A stretch of DNA of 64,000 nt from Actinoplanes octamycinicus (lineage in GTDB: Bacteria > Actinomycetota > Actinomycetes > Mycobacteriales > Micromonosporaceae). Positions 41,743 to 50,400 of the stretch are shown here, piece after piece. The stretch spans positions 5,623,501-5,687,500 of the forward strand of contig NZ_JACHNB010000001.1 in NCBI RefSeq assembly GCF_014205225.1. The letters are read 5' to 3'. Under the pieces are notes generated by a model. It made no database searches and had not been told where the DNA came from. It saw only the letters and a program-made list of their open reading frames with translations. A program made the position numbers and the translations under genes. The number at the start of each line of letters is the position of its first letter. Position 1 is the first letter of the stretch.

Positions 41743-43048
41743 GCCGCTGTTGACGCCCGAGGAACGCGAGCTGCTGGCCGAGGCGGAGCGGCAGGCGACA
41801 GCCGGGCTGACCGTCGACGTCCCGGCCGCGCTCGCCGACCTGAAGCGACGAGCCCGAAGATCCAAGATCAAAAAGTCCGCTTTCGGTACGCCGTCAGCCT
41901 GCCGCCGAGCGCTCCCCCCACCACACCGGGCCGAGCGGGCCACCCGGAACCGGCTGCGTCCCGCGGTGCTCGGCTTCGCCGGCCTGGTCGTCGGTTCGCT
42001 GATGCTCGGCACCGCGGTGACCACGCAGGCCCTGGTGCGGACCCCCACCGACCAGCTCCCGCGGCCCGCGGTGGTGGACGTCCCGCACGGATCCACGGCG
42101 AGCGGCCTGCTCGGCGACGGCGGCCCAGCCCTGGTCCACCCCGCGAAGCGAACCGCCGGACCAGCCACCGCGTCCAGCCCGGTGTCCGGCGCACCCGGCG
42201 ACAGCACCGCGCCCACCGGCAGCACCGCGTCCGGCAGCACCGCGTCCGGCAGCACCGCGTTCGGCAGCACCGCGGCCAACGGGAGCGCCGCGCCCGGCAG
42301 CACCGGGCCCAACGGCAGCACCACGCCCGGGAGCATCGCGTTCGGCGGCAGCACCGGGTTCGGCGGCGGCAGCGTGCCCGGGTCCGGATCGTCCGGCGCA
42401 CCCGGCGGAAGCGCCGCGTCCGGGCCTGGATCGAGCGACGGCTCCGGCGGGCTCATCACGGTCGTGGGCCGCCCCGACCGCACGCCCGGTCACCGCCCGC
42501 CGGTGACCCCGGTCCGGCCGGCTCCCCACAACCCGGCCCCTGGACTCGGGGCCGGACCGACCCCGCCACCTCCGGCCCGCCCTACGTCGGCTCCCGAACC
42601 CACCGCCCCGCCGGCCGCGCTTCCCGGCACCCCGGCCGCCGACGAGTTCCGCCTGCTCTACCAGGCCACCAAGGTCACCGTCCCGCTGGTGCACTCGCAG
42701 TCCCGGCCGATCGACCTGGTGCAGCCGCACCTCAAGGTGGACGGCGAGGGCGGCGGCGACGTCCGGATCTCCGAGTCGACCGGTTCGCTCTACCTCTACA
42801 CCGGCGACGACGTGCGGGCCGCCACCGTCCGCGGCGACACGGCGACCCCGGCCGAGTGCGCGGCCGCGTTCCAGGAGGCCCCGTCCCGGTCCACCGTCGA
42901 ACTCAACGAGGAGGACACCTACTGCCTGATCACCCCGAGCGAGGAGATCCCCGGGCGCGCGCTGATCCGTCTCAACGTCCTGGAGCCCCCGCCCGGTGCG
43001 GAGAAGGTGACTCTCAAGATGGCCGCCTGGGACACCGAGCCGTCCTGA
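41735..43048 (+). CDS. Single-pass membrane protein with Gly/Ser/Thr-rich stalk (putative anti-sigma partner)
   Basis: The 437-residue protein has a short cytoplasmic part (about 1-70, EERELLAEAERQATAGL), one membrane helix (AVLGFAGLVVGSLMLGTAV), a low-complexity stalk of GST/ASGST-like repeats and Pro-rich sequence (about 120-300), and an extracytoplasmic domain with two Cys (TPAECAAAF, DTYCLITPSEEI). The topology suits a membrane regulator of the adjacent sigma factor, but no zinc-binding anti-sigma motif (HxxxCxxC) is present. TTTCGGTACGCC occurs inside the coding region at 41881. Confidence 0.8.
   Translation: MDRPLLTPEERELLAEAERQATAGLTVDVPAALADLKRRARRSKIKKSAFGTPSACRRALPPPHRAERATRNRLRPAVLGFAGLVVGSLMLGTAVTTQALVRTPTDQLPRPAVVDVPHGSTASGLLGDGGPALVHPAKRTAGPATASSPVSGAPGDSTAPTGSTASGSTASGSTAFGSTAANGSAAPGSTGPNGSTTPGSIAFGGSTGFGGGSVPGSGSSGAPGGSAASGPGSSDGSGGLITVVGRPDRTPGHRPPVTPVRPAPHNPAPGLGAGPTPPPPARPTSAPEPTAPPAALPGTPAADEFRLLYQATKVTVPLVHSQSRPIDLVQPHLKVDGEGGGDVRISESTGSLYLYTGDDVRAATVRGDTATPAECAAAFQEAPSRSTVELNEEDTYCLITPSEEIPGRALIRLNVLEPPPGAEKVTLKMAAWDTEPS
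42210..42370 (+). repeat. Low-complexity coding repeats in the stalk
   Basis: Imperfect 15-18-bp units around GGCAGCACCGCGTCC repeat through the coding sequence and give the GSTASGSTASGSTAFGSTA stretch. They probably expand and contract by slippage, changing stalk length without a frameshift when units are multiples of three. Confidence 0.7.
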
Positions 43049-43058
43049 GACCCAGAAA

Positions 43059-43092
43059 GCGACCGTCAGGCGACGGCGACCGTCAGGCGACG
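43059..43092 (-). repeat. 17-bp tandem duplication at the methyltransferase stop codon
   Basis: GCGACCGTCAGGCGACG occurs twice in direct succession. The copy at 43076-43092 holds the real stop (43083-43085) and the last codons; the copy at 43059-43075 repeats the GTC-GCC-TGA context downstream. Confidence 0.85.
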
Positions 43093-43712
43093 GCCCGGAA
43101 GAACGCGTAGCGCCCGATGACCGGCCGCTCCCCGTGACCGTTCTCGGTCACCTCCCGCAGACCCGCCGCCCGCATCGCGTCCCCGATGCGGGCGGGGGTG
43201 TGCCCGGCCAGCCGGGGATGCCGGTGGTTGCGTCCGCCGGCGTGCGGCGTCCCGTCCGCGTCCACCAGATGCAGCTCGCCACCCGGCCGTAGCACCCGCA
43301 GCACCTCCCGCATGGCCGCGACCTGCGTCTCCGGGTCCAGGTGGTGCAGCATGTACGAGGACAGCACCCGGTCCACACTGTCATCCGGCAGGGGCAGCTG
43401 CTCGGCGTACCCGAGCTCGAATCTCATCGCCAGGCCGCGGCGCGCGGCCTTGCGGCGGGCCTTGCGCAGCGCGGCCGGATCCGGGTCGATGCCGGTCAGC
43501 GTGGCGCCGGGCACCCGGCGGCCGAGCTGGATCAGCAGGTCGCCGGGCCCGCAGCCGATCTCCAGCACGGTGTGGCCGGGCTGCACGCCGGCCCGGTCCA
43601 GCAGCTGCCCGTGCACCCGGGAGACGCCTGCCACGCGGGCGAACGGGTCGTAGAGGAACAGCATCCAGTGGCGGCCCATCGCCGGGATGTACGGCCGGGC
43701 GGTTTCGGTCAT
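43083..43712 (-). CDS. Class I SAM-dependent methyltransferase
   Basis: The 209-residue enzyme has motif I (TVLEIGCGPGDLLIQLG), motif II acidic end (LTGIDPDPAALRKA), the GYAEQLPLPDDSVDRVLSS segment and motif III (REVLRVLRPGGELHLVDAD), as in UbiE/Coq5-like methyltransferases. Substrate unknown. ATG at 43712 has GGGAG upstream. It is divergent from an AraC regulator, which may control it. Confidence 0.9.
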   Translation of the reverse strand: MTETARPYIPAMGRHWMLFLYDPFARVAGVSRVHGQLLDRAGVQPGHTVLEIGCGPGDLLIQLGRRVPGATLTGIDPDPAALRKARRKAARRGLAMRFELGYAEQLPLPDDSVDRVLSSYMLHHLDPETQVAAMREVLRVLRPGGELHLVDADGTPHAGGRNHRHPRLAGHTPARIGDAMRAAGLREVTENGHGERPVIGRYAFFRAVA

Positions 43713-43850
43713 GACGGCTCCCGCTCTGGTGATCGGACGAAACGTGGTCGTACTCTCAGGTTCGTGCCTGTAGAGAACGGCGGCATCGCCGGATCCGTGG
43801 CGGGGATAGGACATTCTTCGGATCCGCCACCGCATGCCCGCCCGACCCGG

Positions 43851-44789
43851 ATGGACCGGCGGACGGCCGGCGGCGTGCCGGTCGCGGTCTTCCGGCGCGC
43901 TCCCGGGACGCCGCCGGTGGCCGTCACCCGCCTCCCGGAGCAGCCGCTGATGCCGAGCGCGCTGCCCGGCCCGCAGACCCACACGCACGACTTCCTGGTG
44001 CTCTTCTACGCCGCGCGCGCGGACGGCACGATCCTCATCGACGACCGCGAGTGGTCAGTCACGGACGGCGACCTGTTCGTCATCGCGCCGGGCCAGGTGC
44101 TGTCCTTCCCGGCCGGAGAGCCGTCACCGGCTGGAGGTCCCGAGCCGGCCGGAGAGATCGTCGAGGACGGCTGGGTGATCTTCTTCCCGGCCGACGTGAT
44201 CCGGACCGGGGTGTCCGCGTCCTGGCGGGCGCACCCGCTGCTGTTCCCGTTCGCCTGCGGCGCGGACCGTGCCCAGCGGCTGCGGATCCCGGCCGCCGAC
44301 CGCCCGGCCTGGCTGGCCCGCGTCGCCGCGCTCGACGCCGAGCTGCGGGAGCGCCGCACCGGCTACCCGGAGGCCGCGCTCGCCCACCTGACCTTGTTGC
44401 TGGTCGCGGTGGCCCGGCTGGCCGGCGAGCTGAACTCGGCGGAGGAGCCGTTGCTCGCCGCGGTCTTCGAGGTGATCGAGCGGCGGTTCGCCGAGCCGAT
44501 CTCGCTGGCCGACGTGGCGGCCGAGCTGGCGCTGACCCCGGGGCACCTGACCACGCTGGTGCGCCGCAAGACCGGCCGCACCGTGCAGCAGTGGCTCGGG
44601 GAGCGGCGCATGCAGCAGGCCCGCCGGCTGCTGACCGACACTGATCTGACCGTCGCGGCGATCAGCCACCGGGTCGGCTACCCGGACGTCAGCTACTTCA
44701 TCAGGCGGTTCCGCGCCGATCACGACGTCACGCCGGCGCGGTGGCGTCAGAACGCCTCGCCGGCCACCCCGCTGAACCCGCGCAGCTGA
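43851..44789 (+). CDS. AraC-family transcriptional regulator with cupin sensor domain
   Basis: The 312-residue protein has an N-terminal AraC cupin region (THDFLVLFYAARADGTILID, DGDLFVIAPGQVLSFPAGE) and two C-terminal helix-turn-helix motifs (ISLADVAAELALTPGHLTTLVRRKTG and LTVAAISHRVGYPDVSYFIRRFR). It may sense a small ligand and control the divergent methyltransferase. The start is uncertain: ATG 43851 is used, but GTG 43764 in frame with AGG upstream would add 29 residues. It ends inside the next, convergent gene (43-bp overlap). Confidence 0.88.
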   Translation: MDRRTAGGVPVAVFRRAPGTPPVAVTRLPEQPLMPSALPGPQTHTHDFLVLFYAARADGTILIDDREWSVTDGDLFVIAPGQVLSFPAGEPSPAGGPEPAGEIVEDGWVIFFPADVIRTGVSASWRAHPLLFPFACGADRAQRLRIPAADRPAWLARVAALDAELRERRTGYPEAALAHLTLLLVAVARLAGELNSAEEPLLAAVFEVIERRFAEPISLADVAAELALTPGHLTTLVRRKTGRTVQQWLGERRMQQARRLLTDTDLTVAAISHRVGYPDVSYFIRRFRADHDVTPARWRQNASPATPLNPRS

Positions 44790-45070
44790 TACTTCTCGGC
44801 CAGCTCGAAGATCCCCTCCAACCGGCCCAGCATCCGCAGCGGCAGGGTGAGCAGGACGTATTTCGCCCCGTCGTCCGGGTCGTCGATGACGTCCTGCTCG
44901 ATCGGCTCGAGCACGTCGACCAGGTCGGGCCAGCGCTTCAGCAGCTCGCCGCGGAAGGCGACGACGTCCGGGTGCGGCTGCAGCCCGCTGCTCAGGCCCT
45001 CGGCGAGACTGTCGTAGGTGTCCTCCGGAACCGGGACGGCGGTCTTCCAGAACGCGAAGTCACTGCTCAC
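44747..45070 (-). CDS. Conserved hypothetical protein, 107 aa
   Basis: A small soluble protein, acidic in the middle (IEQDVIDDPDDGAKYVLLTL). It starts VSSDFAFWKTAVPVPEDTYDSLAEG and seems related to small actinobacterial proteins found with immunity or housekeeping genes, but I cannot name a family. Its 3' end overlaps the end of the AraC gene by 43 bp on the opposite strand. Confidence 0.65.
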   Translation of the reverse strand: MSSDFAFWKTAVPVPEDTYDSLAEGLSSGLQPHPDVVAFRGELLKRWPDLVDVLEPIEQDVIDDPDDGAKYVLLTLPLRMLGRLEGIFELAEKYQLRGFSGVAGEAF

Positions 45071-45106
45071 CGCCTCAGCCTCGCACGAGACCCGGCGGTT
45101 CGCAGG

Positions 45107-45313
45107 TCAGGCGGGGACGTCCCGGCGGGACAGCCGGTTCAGGGCCATGCCGATCAGGGCGAACACCACGCCGAGCCCGACCGCGAGGGCGGCCACGCCG
45201 AACGCGACGACCGAGGTGAACAGCGACGCCCGCGGGAACGACGCGTCAAACACGGACTCTTGGTTCGGGTCGTCGCGCGGCGATCCGGCGCCCGCTGCCT
45301 GCCATGCCGCCAC
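45107..45313 (-). CDS. Possible small single-pass membrane protein, 68 aa
   Basis: A GTG start with GAGGCG upstream opens a frame with one strong membrane helix (TSVVAFGVAALAVGLGVVFALIG) and a basic end (LNRLSRRDVPA). Codon bias supports coding. It may be a genuine small membrane protein or the remnant of a larger gene; function unknown. Confidence 0.5.
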   Translation of the reverse strand: MAAWQAAGAGSPRDDPNQESVFDASFPRASLFTSVVAFGVAALAVGLGVVFALIGMALNRLSRRDVPA

Positions 45314-45367
45314 GGTGGCGCCTCGCGGCGGCCGGCATCGTCCACCCGGGATGAAGACCGTCGATGG

Positions 45368-45898
45368 TCACGCGGTCGCGAGCCGGGCGTCCTGCTCGAT
45401 CTCCTCCGGGTCGGCCTTGAGGTCCCGGGTGGTGATCTTCTCGGCCTGCACCATCACCTGTTCCACCTTGGCGCCCATGTCGGCGACCGCCACCACGACC
45501 AGCCCGGCCTGCCCGGCGTCCAGGTATTCGCCGAGTTCCTTGAGGTCGTGCCGGCTCATCCCGCCGGCCGCGTGCCCGGCCAGGGCGCCGATCAGCGCCC
45601 CGCCGCCGGTGCTCGCGGCGAGCAGCCCGCCGCCCAGCCCGGCGATCGGGAACAGCGCCACGACCAGGCCGGTGGCCAGGCCGACGCTGCCGCCCAGCAC
45701 GCCACCGGCCCGGGTCGGCGTCTCGTGCTTCTTGACGATCTTCGTCTTGCCGTCGTCCCGGCGCTCCAGCACCGCGGCGTCGTAGGCGTCGATCAGCCCC
45801 GCGTCCCGATGCAGCGACTTGACCGCGTCGTAGTCGCTGAGCGCGGCCTCCACCGTCGGGTACACACCCACATAGACCAGAAATGTGTCGATAGCCAT
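45368..45898 (-). CDS. DUF1269-like glycine-zipper protein
   Basis: The 176-residue protein starts MAIDTFLVYVGVYPTVEAAL and has an alpha/beta N-terminal part, a central glycine-rich hydrophobic hairpin (GGVLGGSVGLATGLVVALFP, LLAASTGGGALIGALAGHA) and a C-terminal part with LDAGQAGLVVVAVADMGAKV. This matches DUF1269-type proteins, often induced by stress and membrane associated, with no known activity. ATG at 45898 is chosen; the in-frame upstream extension is Gly/Arg/Ser-rich and unlikely. Confidence 0.8.
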   Translation of the reverse strand: MAIDTFLVYVGVYPTVEAALSDYDAVKSLHRDAGLIDAYDAAVLERRDDGKTKIVKKHETPTRAGGVLGGSVGLATGLVVALFPIAGLGGGLLAASTGGGALIGALAGHAAGGMSRHDLKELGEYLDAGQAGLVVVAVADMGAKVEQVMVQAEKITTRDLKADPEEIEQDARLATA

Positions 45899-46013
45899 GC
45901 CCGGAACGGTGGCCCAGCCGCCCGTCCCGCACCTCATCCCTGCGGGATGGCCGGCGCCTCGGAGCTCAACCCCCGATTTCGGTACGCCGTGCGCGCTGGA
46001 ACAGCTGGCGTCC

Positions 46014-47279
46014 TCAGATCGCCTGCCCGGAGATGAACGGCAGCCAGCCCGCATACCACCCGGAGAGCACGGCGAGTGAGCCCAGCACGATGACCAGGTT
46101 CCGGGTCGAGGTGCGGGCCAGCAGGATCGCCGGGATGAGCAGCACCGGGAACGCGGGCATCAGGTGCCGGCCCACCATCGAGATGTGCGTGCTGGTCCCG
46201 GTCGCGAGCACCAGCATCGCCGCCGCGAAGACCACCAGCGGCCACGGCGCTCGCGGCACCAGCAGCGCGAACAGCACGATGAACCCGGCCAGGACCAGCA
46301 CCGACAGCACCCGGATCGGGTGCGCCGCGTTGTCGTCGTCCACCCCGACCAGGATGTCCGACACCATGCCCCAGGTGTTCGCGCCGTTGTCCCAGCGCGC
46401 GCCGAACGTGTTGTGGTGGATGTCGACGTACTTGCCGAAGCCACCGAGCCGGTGGGACGCGAAGGCGAAGTAGGCGAGCAGGCCGGCCGGGGCGAGCAGC
46501 ATCGCGGCGTACGGCCGCCAGCCACCGCGCCGGGAGATCGCGGCGACCAGCGCGGCCAGCCCGACGGTGCCGATCAGCGCCGCCGCGGTCGGCCGGCTCA
46601 GCCCGCTCACCGCGGCGAGCGCCCCGGCGAGCAGCCAGCGTTCGGTGAGGACCGCGTAGAGCGCCCAGGCGGCCAGCGCGGTGAAGAGCGATTCGGTGTA
46701 CGCCCCGTTCTGCGTCATCGCGGCCGGGACCACCGCCCACACGGCGGCCAGCATGATCCCGGCCCGGTGCCCGGCCACGTGCCGGCCGACGGCGTAGAGC
46801 CCCCAGGCCGCGGCGATCGCGGCGAGGAACGAGACGATCAGGCACGCGGTGGCCGGCGAGACGAACGGCAAGAAGGTGAGCGGGCGGGCCAGCCACGGGT
46901 AGAGCGGGAAGAACGCCAGCCGCAGTTCGTACGGCACCCCGTCGGCGTCGACCGCGCCGACCGGGCCGCCCAGCCCGCCGCCGGCGATCTTCGCGTACCA
47001 CTGGCCGTCCCAGGAGAGCAGCGCGTCGCGGAAGGAGGTGAAGCTGCGCCACTGGTTGTTGATCGACCCGTCCGGGTAGACCTGCCGGCCCGGCGCCCGC
47101 GCGTGCGCGTGGCTGGCCAGCACGTACATGACTTCCAGGCTGAGCATCCGCAGCATCAGGTACAGCCCGATGGCCGGCGCCGCCAGCCGCAGCGCGCTCC
47201 TGCCCACCGGCTCCGGCTTCTCGCTCACCGGCGTGCCATCCTCCGCCCCGTCCGCGCGGACCGACACGGCACCGGACAT
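46014..47279 (-). CDS. GT-C mannosyltransferase-like integral membrane protein (PIG-V family)
   Basis: The 421-residue protein has about ten membrane helices. An early loop with SFRDALLSWDGQWYAKIAG contains the WDxxWY motif of PIG-V-type GT-C enzymes. FFPLYPWLARPL and MTQNGAYTESLFTALAAWAL are also typical, as is GLSRPTAAALIG. These enzymes use polyprenyl-phosphate mannose on the outer membrane face. ATG at 47279 has a strong GGAGGTGG site. It may glycosylate lipids or proteins; no dedicated partner is adjacent. Confidence 0.88.
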   Translation of the reverse strand: MSGAVSVRADGAEDGTPVSEKPEPVGRSALRLAAPAIGLYLMLRMLSLEVMYVLASHAHARAPGRQVYPDGSINNQWRSFTSFRDALLSWDGQWYAKIAGGGLGGPVGAVDADGVPYELRLAFFPLYPWLARPLTFLPFVSPATACLIVSFLAAIAAAWGLYAVGRHVAGHRAGIMLAAVWAVVPAAMTQNGAYTESLFTALAAWALYAVLTERWLLAGALAAVSGLSRPTAAALIGTVGLAALVAAISRRGGWRPYAAMLLAPAGLLAYFAFASHRLGGFGKYVDIHHNTFGARWDNGANTWGMVSDILVGVDDDNAAHPIRVLSVLVLAGFIVLFALLVPRAPWPLVVFAAAMLVLATGTSTHISMVGRHLMPAFPVLLIPAILLARTSTRNLVIVLGSLAVLSGWYAGWLPFISGQAI

Positions 47280-47799
47280 GGCACCACCTCCCGACCCCGC
47301 CCTCCGGGAGCGCTCCCAGGGCGCACAGTAAATCGATCCTCGTCGTTGTCGGAGCGTAGCGCATCGGCACCCTCCGTCACGGCCCGACCCACCGCGGGCA
47401 ACCGTCGGGTGTGGACCGTCCGGCCGCCGCCGTCTCCCGGCTGCCCCCGGACGTGCTGCGCCCGTCGAGCCCGGCCGGGCCATGCCGGCGCACCACCGCG
47501 TCCACCTCGACCCGGGCCTGCCTCAGGTCTCTGCGATCCTGCCGGATGTCCACTCCCTGGCGATCCCGGCCCGCCCATGGCACGCCGTGCCCGGCGCGTC
47601 GTCACCGGCAGGCGAGGAAGCCATCGGAGCCGCGACCGCTGACCAGGCCGGCGCCCGCGCCCGGGATCCCGCGGAGCGGGGCCGGGAAGTCGTCGGACGC
47701 GGCGGCCGGCGGTGTCCCGGCTCCGGCCAGGCGAGATCGTGGGCGCCGGGATGGAGGTGGACCAGGCGGCGGCGCGCCTGGATGACCACGGGCCGCGGT
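47280..47799. other. 520-bp stretch without a convincing gene
   Basis: Frames here are short, rich in Arg/Pro/Ser and have poor codon bias on both strands; none has a good ribosome site. The region holds the promoter of the leftward GT-C gene (near 47330, CAGTAAATCGATCC) and lies beyond the end of ligA. It may contain degraded coding sequence, but no family can be recognised. Confidence 0.5.
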
Positions 47800-49917
47800 C
47801 TAGAAGTCGTCCAGGGTGGGGGACTCGCCGGCGTCGTGCGCGGCCAGCAGCGCCGCGAAGCGGTCCGACGGCATGATCCGCAGGCCCAACTCCTCCGCCT
47901 TGACGGCCTTCGAACCGGCGCCGTCGCCGACCACGACCAGGTCGGTGCGCTTGGAGACCGAGCCGGACGACTTGCCGCCCAGGCGCTCGACGGCCTCGTT
48001 GCCCTCGTTGCGGGTCAGGCCGGGGACCGAGCCGGTGACCACGACGGTCATCGGGGTGCCGTCCTCCTTCCGCAGCGGGAGGCGCTCGCCCTCGGTGGGC
48101 GCCTCCGCGAGAGTGCGCGAAGCGTAGGGCGTCACGCCCGGCTCGACCATGGTGATGCCGCGCTCGGTGAGCTTGGCGATCACCGGGGCCAGGTCGGCCA
48201 GCTCGGCGGCGATCGTCGCGGCGCGCTCCGGGCCGACCGCCTCGACCTCCTGCAGCTGCTCGACGGTGGCCGCGCAGAGCTCCGCCATCGTGCCGAAGTG
48301 CCGGGCCAGGCGGCGGGACATGGAGCGGCCGGTCATCCGGACGCCGAGACCGGTCAGCACCCGGGACAGCGGCTGCGCCTTGGACGCCTGAATGTTCGCG
48401 ATCAGCTTGGCGGCCGAGGTGCGGCCGAGCCGCTCCAACTGGGAGACCGCCTCGACGTCCAGGTCGTAGAGGTCGGCCGGGTCGGTGACCAGGCCGGCCG
48501 CGACCAGCGCGCGGATCACCTTGTCGCCGAGGCCCTCGATGTCCATCGAGTCGCGGGCCGCGAAATAGGCCAGCGACTCGGTGGCGCCGCAGGCCCGGCC
48601 CTGCACGCACCGCCAGCGTTTCTGCGAGCGGTCGATCTCGCCGCCGCAGCGCGGGCAGACCTCCGGCGCCTGGAACGGCTCGGCGTCCGCCGGGCGCTCG
48701 TCCAGCTTGGCCCCGGTGATCTCCGGGATCACCTCGCCGGCCCGCCGGACGAAGACCGTGTCCCCGACCCGAACGTCGCGGCGGACCAGGTCGCCGAAGT
48801 TGTGCAGGGTGGCCGAGGTGACCACCACGCCGCCGACCTGCACCGGCTCGATCACCGCGACCGGGGTGATCAGGCCGGTCCGGCCGACCTGCACCTCGAT
48901 GCCGACCAGCCGGCTGGTCCGGGTGTCGGCCGGGAACTTGTAGGCGATCGCCCAGCGCGGCGCCCGGCTGGACGAGCCGGCCGCCTCCCGGTCGGCGGAG
49001 GAGTCCGCCTTGATCACTACGCCGTCGATGTCGAAGCCGAGCTTGTCGCGCAGGGCGCCGAGCGCGGCGATCGCCGCGACCAGCTCGTCGACCGTCGTGC
49101 AGAGCGCCATGCCGGCCGCCGAACCGCCGGTGGTGGCCACGCCGAGCCGCTCGATCGCGGCCATCGCGTCGCTGTGCGTGAGCGCCTCACCGGTCGGCAG
49201 GTCGTGCACCGCGTAGGCCAGGAAGGAGAGCGGGGCCAGATAGGCCCGGTCCTGGGCGCGGAGCGTGCCGGCGGCGGCGTTGCGCGGGTTGGCGAACGGC
49301 TGACCGCCGTGCGCGGTGCGCAACTCGTTGGCCCGGGCGAAGTCCTCGTCGGTCATGAACACCTCGCCGCGGACCTCGACCGTCACCGGCTCGGTGAGCC
49401 GGGCGGGCAGGCCGGCCACCGACCGGGCCTGCGCGGTGACGTCCTCGCCGGCCCGGCCGTCGCCGCGGGTGGCCACCTGGACCAGCTCGCCGTCCACATA
49501 TCGCGCGGCGATCGCCATGCCGTCGATCTTGGGCTCGACCGTGTAACCGGCGGCCGGGCGGCCGATCACCTTGTCCAGCCGGGCCGCCCAGGCGCGCAGC
49601 TCCTCCTCGTCGAACACGTTCGCCAGGCTCAGCATCGGGGTGCTGTGCTCGACGTCGCCGACCACGCCGCCGCCGGCCGCGACCACCCGGGCCGGCGAGT
49701 CGGCCACCACCCAGCCGGGCTGCGCCTCCTCGGTCGCGGTGACCCGGGCCAGCAGCGCGTCGTAGGTCGCGTCGTCCATGGCGAGGTCGGCACCCTCGTA
49801 GTACGCCGCGGCGGCCGCCCGGATCCGCTCGACCGCCGCGCGATAGTCGTCGGCGGTGTCGAACGGCGCGGCGTGTGCCGCGTCGACGACGGGGGCGATG
49901 TCCGGCTCGGTAGGCAT
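47800..49917 (-). CDS. ligA: NAD-dependent DNA ligase LigA
   Basis: The 705-residue protein has the full LigA layout: Ia domain (DDYRAAVERIRAAAAAYYEG), adenylation domain with the KxDG nucleophile in VEPKIDGMAIAARY and HSTPMLSLANVFDEEE, an OB domain, a Cys4 zinc finger (CPRCGG and CVQGRAC), helix-hairpin-helix repeats (MDIEGLGDKVI, VEAVGPERA) and a C-terminal BRCT domain (MTVVVTGSVPGLTRNEGNEA). It seals nicks using NAD. Spacing such as GVRMTGRSMSRRLARHF suggests it could be a second ligase paralogue. The gene is divergent from a response-regulator gene. Confidence 0.93.
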   Translation of the reverse strand: MPTEPDIAPVVDAAHAAPFDTADDYRAAVERIRAAAAAYYEGADLAMDDATYDALLARVTATEEAQPGWVVADSPARVVAAGGGVVGDVEHSTPMLSLANVFDEEELRAWAARLDKVIGRPAAGYTVEPKIDGMAIAARYVDGELVQVATRGDGRAGEDVTAQARSVAGLPARLTEPVTVEVRGEVFMTDEDFARANELRTAHGGQPFANPRNAAAGTLRAQDRAYLAPLSFLAYAVHDLPTGEALTHSDAMAAIERLGVATTGGSAAGMALCTTVDELVAAIAALGALRDKLGFDIDGVVIKADSSADREAAGSSSRAPRWAIAYKFPADTRTSRLVGIEVQVGRTGLITPVAVIEPVQVGGVVVTSATLHNFGDLVRRDVRVGDTVFVRRAGEVIPEITGAKLDERPADAEPFQAPEVCPRCGGEIDRSQKRWRCVQGRACGATESLAYFAARDSMDIEGLGDKVIRALVAAGLVTDPADLYDLDVEAVSQLERLGRTSAAKLIANIQASKAQPLSRVLTGLGVRMTGRSMSRRLARHFGTMAELCAATVEQLQEVEAVGPERAATIAAELADLAPVIAKLTERGITMVEPGVTPYASRTLAEAPTEGERLPLRKEDGTPMTVVVTGSVPGLTRNEGNEAVERLGGKSSGSVSKRTDLVVVGDGAGSKAVKAEELGLRIMPSDRFAALLAAHDAGESPTLDDF

Positions 49918-49974
49918 CTCGTACTCGTTTCGTTCGGTCCCCTGTGAGAATGACCTTGATTCAACAGGAGGGGT

Positions 49975-50400
49975 ATGACAATAAAGGTGCTCGTCGTCGA
50001 CGACGAGGAAGTGGTGCGGTCCGGGCTGCGGATGATCCTGGGGGCGGCGCCCGACCTCGAGGTGGTCGCGGCGACCGGTGGGGGTGACGCCGTGGCGGCG
50101 GTCCGCGAGCACCACCCCGACGTCGTGCTGCTCGACATCCGGATGCCTGACGTGGACGGCCTCACCGTGCTGGCGCAGCTGCGCGGTCTGCCCGAGCCGC
50201 CGGCGGTCGCGATGCTGACCACGTTCGACGCCGACGAGTACGTGATGACCGCCCTGCGCGACGGCGCCGCCGGTTTCCTGCTCAAGGACACCGACCCGGA
50301 GGACATGGCGAACCTGGTCCGCACCCTGGCCTCCGGCGGCGTGGTGATGTCGCCGACCGCCTACCGGACCATGTGGCGCACCCTGGACAGCGAGCGGTGA
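49975..50400 (+). CDS. NarL-type response regulator reduced to the receiver domain
   Basis: The 141-residue protein is a complete receiver domain (MTIKVLVVDDEEVVRSG, phospho-acceptor Asp54 in DVVLLDIRMP, Thr in MLTTFDADEY, Lys in FLLKDTDPED) that stops after VVMSPTAYRTMWRTLDSER. In NarL-family relatives this region leads into a LuxR DNA-binding domain, absent here. The ATG has AGGAGGGG upstream, and the stop overlaps the GTG of the kinase gene. It may have lost its output domain, or work as a phosphate sink or by protein contacts. Confidence 0.88.
   Translation: MTIKVLVVDDEEVVRSGLRMILGAAPDLEVVAATGGGDAVAAVREHHPDVVLLDIRMPDVDGLTVLAQLRGLPEPPAVAMLTTFDADEYVMTALRDGAAGFLLKDTDPEDMANLVRTLASGGVVMSPTAYRTMWRTLDSER

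Noticed and set aside
47411..47785. A 124-codon plus-strand frame beyond the end of ligA
   Set aside because: It is Arg/Pro/Ser/Ala-rich with poor codon bias, no ribosome site and no recognisable domain.
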